From: Protofrankia sp. CiP1_Cm_nod1
Lineage (GTDB): Bacteria; Actinomycetota; Actinomycetes; Frankiales; Frankiaceae
Direction of reading: 5' to 3'
DNA: 48,488 bases
Assembly: GCF_920888515.1 (NCBI RefSeq)
Contig: NZ_CAKKTM010000355.1
Coordinates: forward strand, 1-48,488
Part shown: positions 15,986 to 22,724 of the stretch, one piece after another
Layout of the letters: each line of letters opens with the position of its first letter
Numbering within the stretch: the first letter of the stretch is position 1
Position numbers and translations under genes: made by a program
Notes under the pieces: generated by a model
What the model was told of the DNA's origin: nothing
Seen by the model: only the letters and a program-made list of their open reading frames with translations
Database searches by the model: none

Positions 15986-16191
15986 GAGGCGGTGGTGTGC
16001 CGGACGCTGAGTGGGGACGCTGGGCCCCGGCATGTCGAGAGCATGCGAGCCCGGTTGGAACGGCTGGTGGAACGGGGTGTTCTCACCGAGCCCGATACCG
16101 GCTTGTTCGTCCTGCCCCAGCCCGCTCCACCGACCACCCCAAAGATCAACTCAAGCTGAGGCTCGGCGACAACGAGTAGAACGCCCCCTAA
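15985..16191 (+). mobile_element. Remnant of an IS5-type element (passenger-gene tail and terminal repeat)
   Basis: The plus strand reads CRTLSGDAGPRHVESMRARL, ERLVERGVLTEPDTGLF to a TGA at 16157-16159, clearly related to the C-terminal half of the passenger protein of the complete element at 18757-20176 (ACRALGHGTGPRHVENMRAKL). It is followed at 16137-16189 by CCCCAAAGATCAAC...GAACGCCCCC, a degenerate version of that element's terminal repeat, then TAA. The rest of the element is gone. It interrupts the AlbA_2 gene. Confidence 0.75.
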
Positions 16192-16202
16192 AAGGCTGAA
16201 TG

Positions 16203-16640
16203 TCAGGAGAGAGTGCCGCGTGGTGCGATCCACGCGTGCGGCTGCCCGGTGGTGGCCGCGATGTGCTCGAAGTCGGCGTCGTAGTGCAGGATGACCGCAC
16301 GATGATGTTCGGCCACCGCGGCGGTAAGCAGATCGATCACTCCAGCGGCACGGTGGTGGCCCCGGGCGGCCATCCGGACCTGGACATCACGTGCCCGCTC
16401 GGCGACAGCCTCGCTGATCGGCAGCGTCACGTAGAGAGTCCTGCGTCGCTCGGCGATCGTACGTACATCGATGAGGTCACGGCCGGAGTAGCCGGCCTCC
16501 AGGTCGACAGTCACACAGGTGGCCGCGGCCCGGTCGGCGATGAGCCCGGCGATGACGTTGCGGACCGCCGGGTGGCCGGTCCGCGCGTGTGCCGACGTGT
16601 CGATCAGATAGAGCTGGCCGGAACCGACCGGGAGGGTCAC
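16203..16640 (-). CDS. vapC: PIN-domain toxin (VapC)
   Basis: 145 residues from GTG 16640, whose GTGA overlaps the antitoxin stop. PIN acidic residues: LIDTSAHAR near 13-15, E in TVDLEAGYSG near 48, and D...D in VIDLLTAAVAEHHRAVILHY then DADFEHIA near 102-122. Intact and of normal length; a magnesium-dependent ribonuclease by family. It is the second gene of a coupled vapBC operon with a palindromic operator. It ends 12 bp from the IS remnant. Confidence 0.93.
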   Translation of the reverse strand: MTLPVGSGQLYLIDTSAHARTGHPAVRNVIAGLIADRAAATCVTVDLEAGYSGRDLIDVRTIAERRRTLYVTLPISEAVAERARDVQVRMAARGHHRAAGVIDLLTAAVAEHHRAVILHYDADFEHIAATTGQPHAWIAPRGTLS

Positions 16641-16846
16641 CGACGAGCCTGCCGCATGATCTCCGGATCCGCGATGTCCGGACCGACCCCGAGGGCATAC
16701 GGGTCGTCAAGCAACTGCTCGATGCGGCGGCGGCGGTTGGCCACAAACGCGAGCGCGGCGTTGACGGTGTCCTTCTTCGTCGTGGTGCCCAGCTCTTTGG
16801 CAGCCAGCACCAGCATGGCATCGTCCAGATCGATCATCGTTTTCAT
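16637..16846 (-). CDS. vapB: VapB antitoxin
   Basis: 69 residues from ATG 16846 (MKTMIDLDDAMLVLAAKELG). This is the widespread actinobacterial VapB type: N-terminal strand and helix (TTTKKDTVNAALAFVANRRR) for DNA binding and a C-terminal tail (PEIMRQARR) for toxin binding. No clear ribosome site, but the operator sits immediately upstream. A 19-codon remnant of a sister gene (same first six residues and an ending like this one's) lies at 22194-22253. Confidence 0.92.
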   Translation of the reverse strand: MKTMIDLDDAMLVLAAKELGTTTKKDTVNAALAFVANRRRRIEQLLDDPYALGVGPDIADPEIMRQARR

Positions 16847-16852
16847 ATATCC

Positions 16853-16878
16853 GATCGTATAGCACGAGCAATACGATC
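16853..16878. promoter_or_regulatory. vapBC operator palindrome
   Basis: Perfect 8-bp inverted repeat GATCGTAT / ATACGATC separated by 10 bp, starting 6 bp upstream of the vapB start. The region is unusually AT-rich for this genome. VapB-VapC complexes typically autorepress from such palindromes. Confidence 0.75.
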
Positions 16879-16922
16879 AACAATACTGGATCGCTATGAC
16901 GATCATGACTTACGACGTCTCT

Positions 16923-17317
16923 GGCGGTCAGGAGCGGTCGAGGCGGGCCAGGAGGGCGGCGGAGGGGACCGGGCGCGCGCCCGAGCGGCGGCTGGTGTCG
17001 GCCACCTCGCGGTCCGAGGTGACGACGACGACGGGACGTCCCACCGGCTCGGCCCGCACCAGGCGGACGATCTCCTCGTCGGCCAGCTGGCCGGAGCGGC
17101 TGAAGAGCACCCGCACCCCGCGGGGCGCCGCCACCCCGACCGGCCTGGCGGTGACCGCGGTCGCGTCGAACACGACCGTGATCTCGCTCTCGGGCGCGCG
17201 GCCGGCCAGCGCGCCGAGCCCGGACAGCAGCCGGGCGCGCTGCGCCTGCAGCGTCAACGAACCGTACCCACGCTTGGTGACGTTGTAACCGTCCACGATG
17301 ACGTGCACGCCGGGGAC
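16923..17317. repeat. 395-bp copy of the 3' end of the NYN-domain gene (copy A)
   Basis: Same length as 22330-22724 with no indels and about six mismatches by eye, so roughly 98% identical. It covers the whole NYN domain and the stop codon of the full-length gene at 22335-23654. Its high end meets the low end of the 346-bp XRE block at 17315-17317 (shared GAC). Confidence 0.9.
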
Positions 17318-17344
17318 CACGTCCCCGGCGAATCCCGTGGCCAC
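16928..17344 (-). CDS. Stand-alone NYN (PIN-like RNase) domain, chimeric gene
   Basis: 138 residues from GTG 17344. The first eight residues (MATGFAGD) come from the XRE block; from VVPGVHVIVDGYNVTKRGYG on, the protein is the NYN domain of the backbone protein at 22335-23654. Core residues are kept: VDGYNVTK, VVFDATA, DEEIVRLV and VTSDRE. The fusion is in frame and begins 9 bp after the XRE stop, so it could be cotranscribed with that antitoxin. No strong ribosome site is visible. It could be a functional small RNase or an accident of recombination; the unbroken frame and near-identity with the parent fit a recent event. Confidence 0.65.
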   Translation of the reverse strand: MATGFAGDVVPGVHVIVDGYNVTKRGYGSLTLQAQRARLLSGLGALAGRAPESEITVVFDATAVTARPVGVAAPRGVRVLFSRSGQLADEEIVRLVRAEPVGRPVVVVTSDREVADTSRRSGARPVPSAALLARLDRS

Positions 17345-17660
17345 CGCTGTCGCCTACGCCGCGGAGCGCGGGGTGACGCGAACGTCGAGGTCAGCGTCGA
17401 GAGCCTCGGCCAGCCGACCCAGCACGGGGAGTGTGGGTACTGTCCCGCCGGCCTCGAACCGGGCCACCGCCGACTGGGTCATGCCTGCCGTCCGAGCCAG
17501 CTCAGCCTGGCTCCAGACACGCCGCAGGCGCAGCTCCCGCACCGCCCGGCCCAGCTCGAACGCCAGCCTGGCCGCCTGGTACGCCTCCCGCGCGCCCGGC
17601 TCGCCCATCCGCCGTTCCCTCAGCTCCGCCCAGTCCGCCCGCTCAGCCATCGCCGTCCTC
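17315..17660. repeat. 346-bp duplicated block, copy 2
   Basis: Pairs with 14546-14891. In this copy the XRE gene keeps its upstream toxin tail, so it may be closer to the original context at that side, while its low side is fused to the NYN copy. Confidence 0.85.
17354..17650 (-). CDS. XRE-family antitoxin, copy 2 (HigA-like)
   Basis: 98 residues from ATG 17650, nearly identical to the gene at 14585-14881 (see there for the domain layout). The start lies inside the end of the upstream toxin fragment (ATGGCTGA overlap), the classic coupled order toxin then antitoxin. The NYN chimera begins 9 bp after its stop. The toxin in front is only a fragment, so the antitoxin is now linked to a different nuclease-type domain downstream. 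Confidence 0.85.
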   Translation of the reverse strand: MAERADWAELRERRMGEPGAREAYQAARLAFELGRAVRELRLRRVWSQAELARTAGMTQSAVARFEAGGTVPTLPVLGRLAEALDADLDVRVTPRSAA

Positions 17661-17762
17661 CTCGCCCCCGCCCACCGTGCGTGACTCGGCCAGGCAGCGC
17701 GCCAGCACACGCCTCGCCCGAGACACCTCGGCGGCCTCCCGCATCCGCGTCCTGGCGAACAG
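17643..17762 (-). pseudogene. RelE/Gp49-like toxin 3' fragment
   Basis: The frame gives LFARTRMREAAEVSRARRVL, ARCLAESRTVGGGEEDGDG to a TGA at 17643-17645. Arg/Glu-rich ends of the form RxR-x-(E)-x-A-E-x-x-R-A-R-R are typical of phage-derived Gp49-like toxins whose genes precede XRE antitoxin genes. A stop directly before LFAR and loss of the N-terminal two thirds show it is dead. Its overlap with the antitoxin start supports the assignment. Confidence 0.6.
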
Positions 17763-17793
17763 CTACATCCGTCCCCAGCGATGGCACGACGAG

Positions 17794-18756
17794 TTATCCG
17801 CATCGCCGTCTCCGATCGCGGAGTCGGTCGCGCCACGTCGTCAGCCTACGTGCGCTTGCCGTACCGGCATCTCCCCGCGGAGCGTTATCCCGTCTGTTGA
17901 CGTTCCTGAGGATTGCATCTCGTCCTTGTTCAGCCGCCAGGGCCTCTTCCCGCCGCCCCAGATCAGCCAGCCGCAGTGACAGGTTGTTCAGCGACGTGGC
18001 CAGGTTGGGCAGAAAGGCGTCGGGATCGGCGACGGCACATTCCCGAAAAAGATCAACAGCGCGATTGGTGATCTTTACGGCGAGACCGTCGAGGATCAGA
18101 CTGCGCTCCGGGGGCACACTCACCAGCAGCCGAACATGATCGACGGTGAGGTGGGGCGCCACATCGGCGACGGCGTCGAGCAGCACCGACGGGTCATCGA
18201 CCTGCCGCGCCACCACCAGCGCCGCGGCACCGAGCAGGCCGGGGTGAGCGCGCACAAGCCGGTGTACCTCGCCGGCAGCGCGCGGCTGATGGGCCCGGGC
18301 GCGCATGAGCACGGTCAGCGCCTGGACAGCCTGCCCGGGCGAGGCATCGGCCAGCAGCGTGCCCGCCAGGTCCGGACGGTCCGCGGCGAGATCAACCGCG
18401 ACCAGGTGTTCCCCGAGCCGGTCGGGTGTCAACCCCGCCCAGTACGCCGCACCCACCCCGTCGCCGGTGTCGGGCGGATGCAGCTCATGCAGCCAGGACG
18501 CCACCGCGAGCCGGCGATCAGGATCGCCGCGGATCCCGGCGAGCAGCGGAACCCGCCCGATCGTGGCGACCGCTTCCGCCGCGTCCGCGGCCCCGCACAA
18601 CGTCGAGGTGAGCACGGACGAACGCAACGTGGCCGGCTCGTAGCGCAGGCCACGGGTCCGGGCGAACCGATCCCAATAGTCGGCCTCACGGGCCAGAATA
18701 CGGTCCTCGACCGTCCCGGCATCCCCGCCGGGAGGCGGGCCGTGTCCCTGTTCTAA
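17794..18756 (-). pseudogene. STAND/TPR effector protein, middle fragment
   Basis: About 320 codons without a start of its own; a GTG inside the IS end (18771) would give MQNTLLEQG before the homologous part. From ILAREADYWDRFARTRGLRY through PATLRSSVLTSTLCGA, GLTPDRLGEHLVAVDLAADR and ASPGQAVQALTVLMRARAHQ it matches the region after the NTPase in large STAND-type proteins of multicellular actinobacteria, ending in a first TPR-like unit (FLPNLATSLNNLSLRLADLG, RREEALAA). The protease/NTPase part and the remaining TPRs are gone: the IS cuts one side, and after EALAAEQ (about 17935) the sequence is unrelated. Confidence 0.7.
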
Positions 18757-19205
18757 GAGGGTGTTCTGCACGCTTTTGCCGGTTCCCAGTTTGGGTTGAT
18801 CTCTGGGGTGGGGTGGGGCCGGGTGAACAGGCCGGGTTCGGGTTCGGTGAGAACACCCCGGTCTACCAGCCTTTTCAGTTTGGCTCGCATGTTCTCGACG
18901 TGGCGGGGTCCGGTGCCGTGGCCCAGTGCCCGGCAGGCGTCCTTGGCGTGGAGCCCGTCGCCGTCGTCCTGGGTGAACAGGGCCAGCACGTCGCGGTAGC
19001 CGGGTGGGAGAGGCTCGGCCGGTGTGGTGTCCTCGGCGGTCAGTTCCAGCACTGTCCGGCGGGTGATCTCCAGGCGTTCCAGGGCCTGGCGCGCGGCGGC
19101 GAGCTGCTCACCGAGCCCGGCGATCTCCTGCTGGAGTGCGTCGATGGTCCGCCCGACCCGCACCCGCCGGGCCTCGCTCTGCTCCAGCAACTCGTTCATC
19201 GACAC
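18753..19205 (-). CDS. IS passenger protein: coiled coil plus winged helix
   Basis: 150 residues from GTG 19205 (an ATG two codons later is possible), 30 bp after the transposase stop. The N-terminal half is a coiled coil (IDALQQEIAGLGEQLAAARQ, ALERLEITRR); the C-terminal half has a winged-helix look (GYRDVLALFTQDDGDGLHAK, NMRAKLKRLVDRGVLTEPEP). The last codons run through the terminal repeat and the TAG is completed by flanking DNA, so the end depends on the insertion site. The related remnant at 15985-16159 shows that it belongs to the element. A DNA-binding role in transposition or self-regulation is a guess. Confidence 0.72.
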   Translation of the reverse strand: MSMNELLEQSEARRVRVGRTIDALQQEIAGLGEQLAAARQALERLEITRRTVLELTAEDTTPAEPLPPGYRDVLALFTQDDGDGLHAKDACRALGHGTGPRHVENMRAKLKRLVDRGVLTEPEPGLFTRPHPTPEINPNWEPAKACRTPS

Positions 19206-20176
19206 TGTGGCACCTTTCCCGGTGCATCCCGCGGGTCAGACCCGCGGGTCACGCCAGGTCGCCGTGGCAGCACGCGTCAGCCGGCGTGCCATCACGTCCA
19301 CCATCGACCAGCGGATCATCGCGACCGCACTCGACGGTTTCGCTTCGTAGCCCCGGGCCAGACGCCGGTGCAACATCAACGTGCCGAACGTCTGCTCGAC
19401 TACCCACCGTTTCGGCAGCCGGGTGAACCCCCGCGCTCCCGGCGGGCGGCCGACGACCTCCACGTCGCTCCCCAGGCCGGCCCCATGCTCGACGACCGTG
19501 GTCTTGAACCCGGCGTCCACCCACGCCTTGCGCACCGATGGGACGGCGGCGGCCACCCGGTCCAGCAGAGCGGCGCCGAGGGTGTTGTCGTGCACGCTCG
19601 CGGCGACCACGGTCACCGCGAGCCTGCAGACCAAGGGTATCGGTGGCGATCCCACGTTTACGGCCTGGGCTTTTCTTCCCCGGGTCCAGGCCGGTGGTGT
19701 CCGCCGAGGCGTTGGTCGAGGCCCGCACCGTCTGGGAGTCCAGCACGACCGCGCTCGGATCGGCGTGGCGGCGGTGCTGCTCACGGACCTGCCAGCGCAG
19801 CAGATCATGCACGGTCTCGGTGGTGCCGTCGTCACGCCAGGCACCGAAATAGTAGTAGACCGCGCTGACCGGTGGCAGGTCGTGGGGGAGGTAACGCCAC
19901 TGGCAGCCGGTCCGGGCCTGGTAGAGGACCGCGTTCACGATCTCCCGCAGCGCGTAACGGCCCTCATGCCCACTGACCGACGGATGCCGCGCCTTCCACG
20001 CGGTGACGACCGGACAGATCAGTTCCCACGCCTCATCGGACAGATCACTGGGATACGGCCTGCGTTCTGTCATGCCTTCCAGCACAACGCACCCGCCACC
20101 GAACGCAAGACGATCAGCCCCACACCCCAAAGATCAACCCAAGTCGAGAACCGGCAAAAGCCTGCAGAACACCCTC
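18757..20176 (-). mobile_element. IS5-type insertion sequence, 1420 bp
   Basis: Bounded by inverted repeats of about 54 bp with six mismatches (18757-18810 and 20123-20176), both beginning GAGGGTGTTCTGCA. It carries a transposase and a passenger gene, both leftward. The bases next to the ends are TAA on the left and TCA on the right: each fits the TNA target used by some IS5-family groups, but they are not a duplication of one site. That suggests loss of DNA on one side after insertion. A relative's remnant lies at 15985-16191. Confidence 0.88.
19236..20073 (-). pseudogene. IS5-family transposase, frameshifted
   Basis: From ATG 20073 the frame gives MTERRPYPSDLSDEAWELIC through VVLDSQTVRAS and KSPGRKRGIATDTLGL; then the expected continuation LAVTVVAASVHDN lies in the +1 frame, running to the stop at 19236. 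The catalytic triad is split: D in VVLDSQT before the shift, D in AWVDAGFK and E in WVVEQTFGTLMLHRRLARGY after it. The shift is near 19625. No slippery run suited to the needed +1 step is there, and an A-rich GAAAAG upstream would suit -1, so mutation is more likely than programmed frameshifting. Confidence 0.8.
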
Positions 20177-20313
20177 TCAAGGGCGAACTCCAGCTCCACC
20201 GGCCCCAAAGCGAACCGCGCCGGCTCACCGGCACCCGCCAGCCGCGCCGCCGCCAGCTCCCGGCGCAACGCCCCGATCGCGTCCGACAGCTCCACCCACG
20301 GCTCGTCAGCCAT
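20170..20313 (-). pseudogene. trypco2-domain protein, 5' fragment cut by the IS
   Basis: From ATG 20313: MADEPWVELSDAIGALRREL, then AAARLAGAGEPARFALGPVELEFALE. This is the start of the trypsin-co-occurring domain 2 (trypco2) family, normally about 100 residues, found beside genes for trypsin-like proteases or STAND NTPases in actinobacterial conflict systems. After 46 residues the frame runs into the IS terminal repeat (FCRLLPVLDLG, stop at 20134). The STAND/TPR fragment on the other side of the IS is the right kind of partner on the same strand. Confidence 0.75.
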
Positions 20314-20808
20314 CCCAGCCCCCCTATCGTGCGGAACGTTCCGAACCCATCGAACGACCGCGACCCCGACACCCCGACCCGGCCGACCACACCGACGACA
20401 TCTGGCCGCGCGTCGGACAGCAGCCGCTGACAGCAACAGGTACTCGGCGCGCAGCGCCTCACCCGTGCGCTGACCGATGCGATCAGCGATCCACAGCTGC
20501 GAGCTCTCCTCACCCGCCTCGGACACCGCACCGACGGCCCCCTTGGCCATCTGCCTGGCGCGATCGACCAGGCCATCGACAGCGTCGAGATCCTCACCCG
20601 ACCGAGTCGCCGCCGCGACTATGCACCCGCTCCTGGGCTCCGGGCCTGAGAGCTCCGGCGCACTGATCCGATGGCGGTCGAGTGTCGGGTGCCCGTTCGA
20701 GCTGGGGATGGGCGCGGTGTCCGTCAGCGGACGGCTACCATCAAGCGGTCGGCGTAGAATCGAGTGAAACGAGTATGTCGATCGCTCCGATCGTCTTGGA
20801 GGCCGTTC
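20314..20808. other. Intergenic region, 495 bp, possible gene remnant
   Basis: Leftward, the frame upstream of trypco2 reads VDGLVDRARQMAKGAVGAVS, EAGEESSQLWIADRIGQRTG around 20460-20590, which looks protein-like but has no start or recognisable family. The promoter of the rightward HTH/PIN operon should be near the right end. Nothing else identified. Confidence 0.35.
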
Positions 20809-21333
20809 ATGACCTCGTCCGTCCGACCTGAACCGCTCCACGACGAGACGTACCTGCCGGATGAGGACACCGGTGAGATCATTGACTTCCTGGCCGCGCT
20901 TCGCGACCGCGACCGGCGGACCGCCGGCTCACGGCCTCGGCTCACCGGCCCGGACGGGCACAGCGTCGAGCTCCCCGAGCCGATGTTCAACGTCCTTCTA
21001 CAGGTCGCCGCGGCGATGAAGGCGGGCCTGGGCGTCACGGTGGCTCCGCACCATCTGACGATGTCCACCCAGGAAGCCGCGGATCTGCTCCGTATCTCCC
21101 GCACCACCCTGGTCCGGCTGCTGGAGAACGGCGCCATCCCGTTCGAGAAGCCCAGCCGTCACCGCAAGGTCCGCCTCGACGACCTTCTTGAGTACCGGCG
21201 GCGCCAACGCCATGCCGCTGATCTCGCCTTCGCTGACATGGTCGCCGACACCGAGCGTCTCGGCCTCTACGACGTCAGCCCCGACGAGACCCGGGCTGCG
21301 CTGAAAGCCGCCCGCAAGAACGCCGAAGGCTGA
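20809..21333 (+). CDS. HTH (excisionase-like) antitoxin
   Basis: 174 residues from ATG 20809 with GGAGG 7 nt upstream, which decides against the earlier in-frame GTG. The N-terminal 80 residues are acidic and helical (DEDTGEIIDFLAALRDRDRR). A MerR/excisionase-type HTH follows: MSTQEAADLLRISRTTLVRL, LENGAIPFEKPSRHRKVRLD, DLLEYRRRQR. The C-terminal region (LGLYDVSPDETRAALKAARK) may contact the toxin. It ends 4 bp before the PIN gene. A deleted sister module lies at 13.65-13.88 kb. Confidence 0.88.
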   Translation: MTSSVRPEPLHDETYLPDEDTGEIIDFLAALRDRDRRTAGSRPRLTGPDGHSVELPEPMFNVLLQVAAAMKAGLGVTVAPHHLTMSTQEAADLLRISRTTLVRLLENGAIPFEKPSRHRKVRLDDLLEYRRRQRHAADLAFADMVADTERLGLYDVSPDETRAALKAARKNAEG

Positions 21334-21337
21334 CCAG

Positions 21338-21937
21338 ATGTTCTCCGCGCTGCTCGACACCTGTGTTCTAGTGCCCAGCAGGGCCCGCGACGTGCTGCTT
21401 GAGATCGCCAGCACCGGTGCCTACCGGCCGCTGTGGTCCACCGAGATCCTGGACGAGCTCGAACGTACCCTGCGCGTGCTGCTCGGCAAACGCGGAACCG
21501 CGCCAGAAGAAACCGACGCCTACCTCACCCGCCTCTTCCGGCAGATGAAGACCGCCTTCCCGGAAGCGCCCGTGACCGGCTGGGAACGGCTCGTGCCGAC
21601 CATCGAACTCCCCGATCCCGACGACCGACACGTGGTCGCCGCCGCCGTGGCCAGCCGAGCCGACGTGATCATCACCGACAACCTCGCGGACTTTCCACCC
21701 GCTGCGCTGCCCGCGCCCCTGACCCGCCAGTCCCTCGACGACTTCCTCCTCGACGAACTCGACCTCCACCCAGACCTCGTTGTCAAGGCCGTTCGTGCCA
21801 TCGCCGCCAGGACCGGCAGATCCGGCCCCACGCTGACCGCCTACGACATCGCTACCTACCTGCATGCCCACGGCACCCCGGCATTCGGCGAACGCCTTCT
21901 TGTCGCACTCGGTCAAACGGCAGCACCGGCTCCGTAG
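21338..21937 (+). CDS. PIN-domain toxin paired with HTH antitoxin
   Basis: 199 residues from ATG 21338. PIN acidic residues: ALLDTCVLVP near 7, E in LWSTEILDELERTL near 36-40, and D-P-D-D-R-H-V-V-A-A-A then DVIITDNLADF near 93-115. A C-terminal helical extension (DDFLLDELDLHPDLVVKAVR, TYLHAHGTPAFGERLLVAL) is longer than in ordinary VapC and typical of this HTH-linked PIN group. Presumed ribonuclease. The antitoxin gene is 4 bp upstream. The module looks intact and forms the right part of the accessory island. Confidence 0.9.
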   Translation: MFSALLDTCVLVPSRARDVLLEIASTGAYRPLWSTEILDELERTLRVLLGKRGTAPEETDAYLTRLFRQMKTAFPEAPVTGWERLVPTIELPDPDDRHVVAAAVASRADVIITDNLADFPPAALPAPLTRQSLDDFLLDELDLHPDLVVKAVRAIAARTGRSGPTLTAYDIATYLHAHGTPAFGERLLVALGQTAAPAP

Positions 21938-22193
21938 TGACGCGGCCCCGGCTCGGCGCAGGTCTGGTCGTTCGCCCGCACCACAATCCCCGCAACAGCG
22001 GTCACCAGACGGGCGGAAGCGCCAGAAACTACCAGATCTACAGAACGCACGTTCGACCCGGCAGGCGACCTGCCTACTGTGGCAGTCGCTGGGCGTCGTT
22101 CCTGATCGGGACACATGCGGCGACCGAGCGGACCGCGATTTCGGAACTCTCCACCAAGATCGATCGGTTCTCATGCCGCTGCGTTAGGTCCGC
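21938..22193. other. Spacer without recognised gene
   Basis: No gene supported. The plus-strand frame through ATERTAISELSTKIDRF (about 22117-22168) looks somewhat protein-like but is short and unassigned. Confidence 0.3.
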
Positions 22194-22253
22194 TCATTTT
22201 CTGATCATGCTTCTGGCCTGCTTGACGTCCTCCGGATCGATCATCGTTTTCAC
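22194..22253 (-). pseudogene. vapB remnant with internal deletion
   Basis: A 19-codon frame from GTG 22253 to TGA: it begins VKTMID, as the intact vapB at 16637-16846 does, and continues DPEDVKQARSMIRK, like that gene's end (DPEIMRQARR). The middle 50 or so codons are missing. It lies 76 bp from the NYN block, the same distance as the intact vapB from NYN copy A, and the spacer shares GATCAACAATAC. Confidence 0.7.
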
Positions 22254-22329
22254 GCGTCCAACCATGCGATCCGAACACTATGATCAACAATACGGGGTTG
22301 TTGAAACGACCACGAGCCCTGATGCCGCC

Positions 22330-22724
22330 GGCGGTCAGGAGCGGTCGAGGCGGGCCAGGAGGGCGGCGGAGGGGACCGGGCGCGCGCCCGAGCGGCGGCT
22401 GGTGTCGGCCACCTCGCGGTCCGAGGTGACGACGACGACGGGACGCCCCACCGGCTCGGCCCGCACCAGGCGGACGATCTCCTCGTCGGCCAGCTGGCCG
22501 GAGCGGCTGAAGAGCACCCGCACCCCGCGGGGCGCCGCCACCCCGACCGGCCTGGCGGTGACCGCGGTCGCGTCGAACACGACCGTGATCTCGCTCTCGG
22601 ACGCGCGGCCGGCCAGCGCGCCGAGCCCGGACAGCAGCCGGGCGCGCTGCGCCTGCAGCGTCAACGAGCCGTACCCACGCTTGGTGACGTTGTAACCGTC
22701 CACGATGAGATGCACCCCGGGGAC
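22330..22724. repeat. 395-bp duplicated NYN segment, parental copy (copy B)
   Basis: Part of the full-length gene; pairs with 16923-17317. This copy is taken as the source because it continues into the complete coding region. Confidence 0.9.

Noticed and set aside
19600-19660. Programmed ribosomal frameshift in the transposase
   Set aside because: A +1 step is needed and there is no suitable slippery or stop-codon signal at the switch; I treat it as a mutation, though it cannot be fully excluded.
20340-20800. Gene upstream of trypco2 on the minus strand
   Set aside because: The frame is open, but I see no start, ribosome site or family; listed only as an unassigned stretch.
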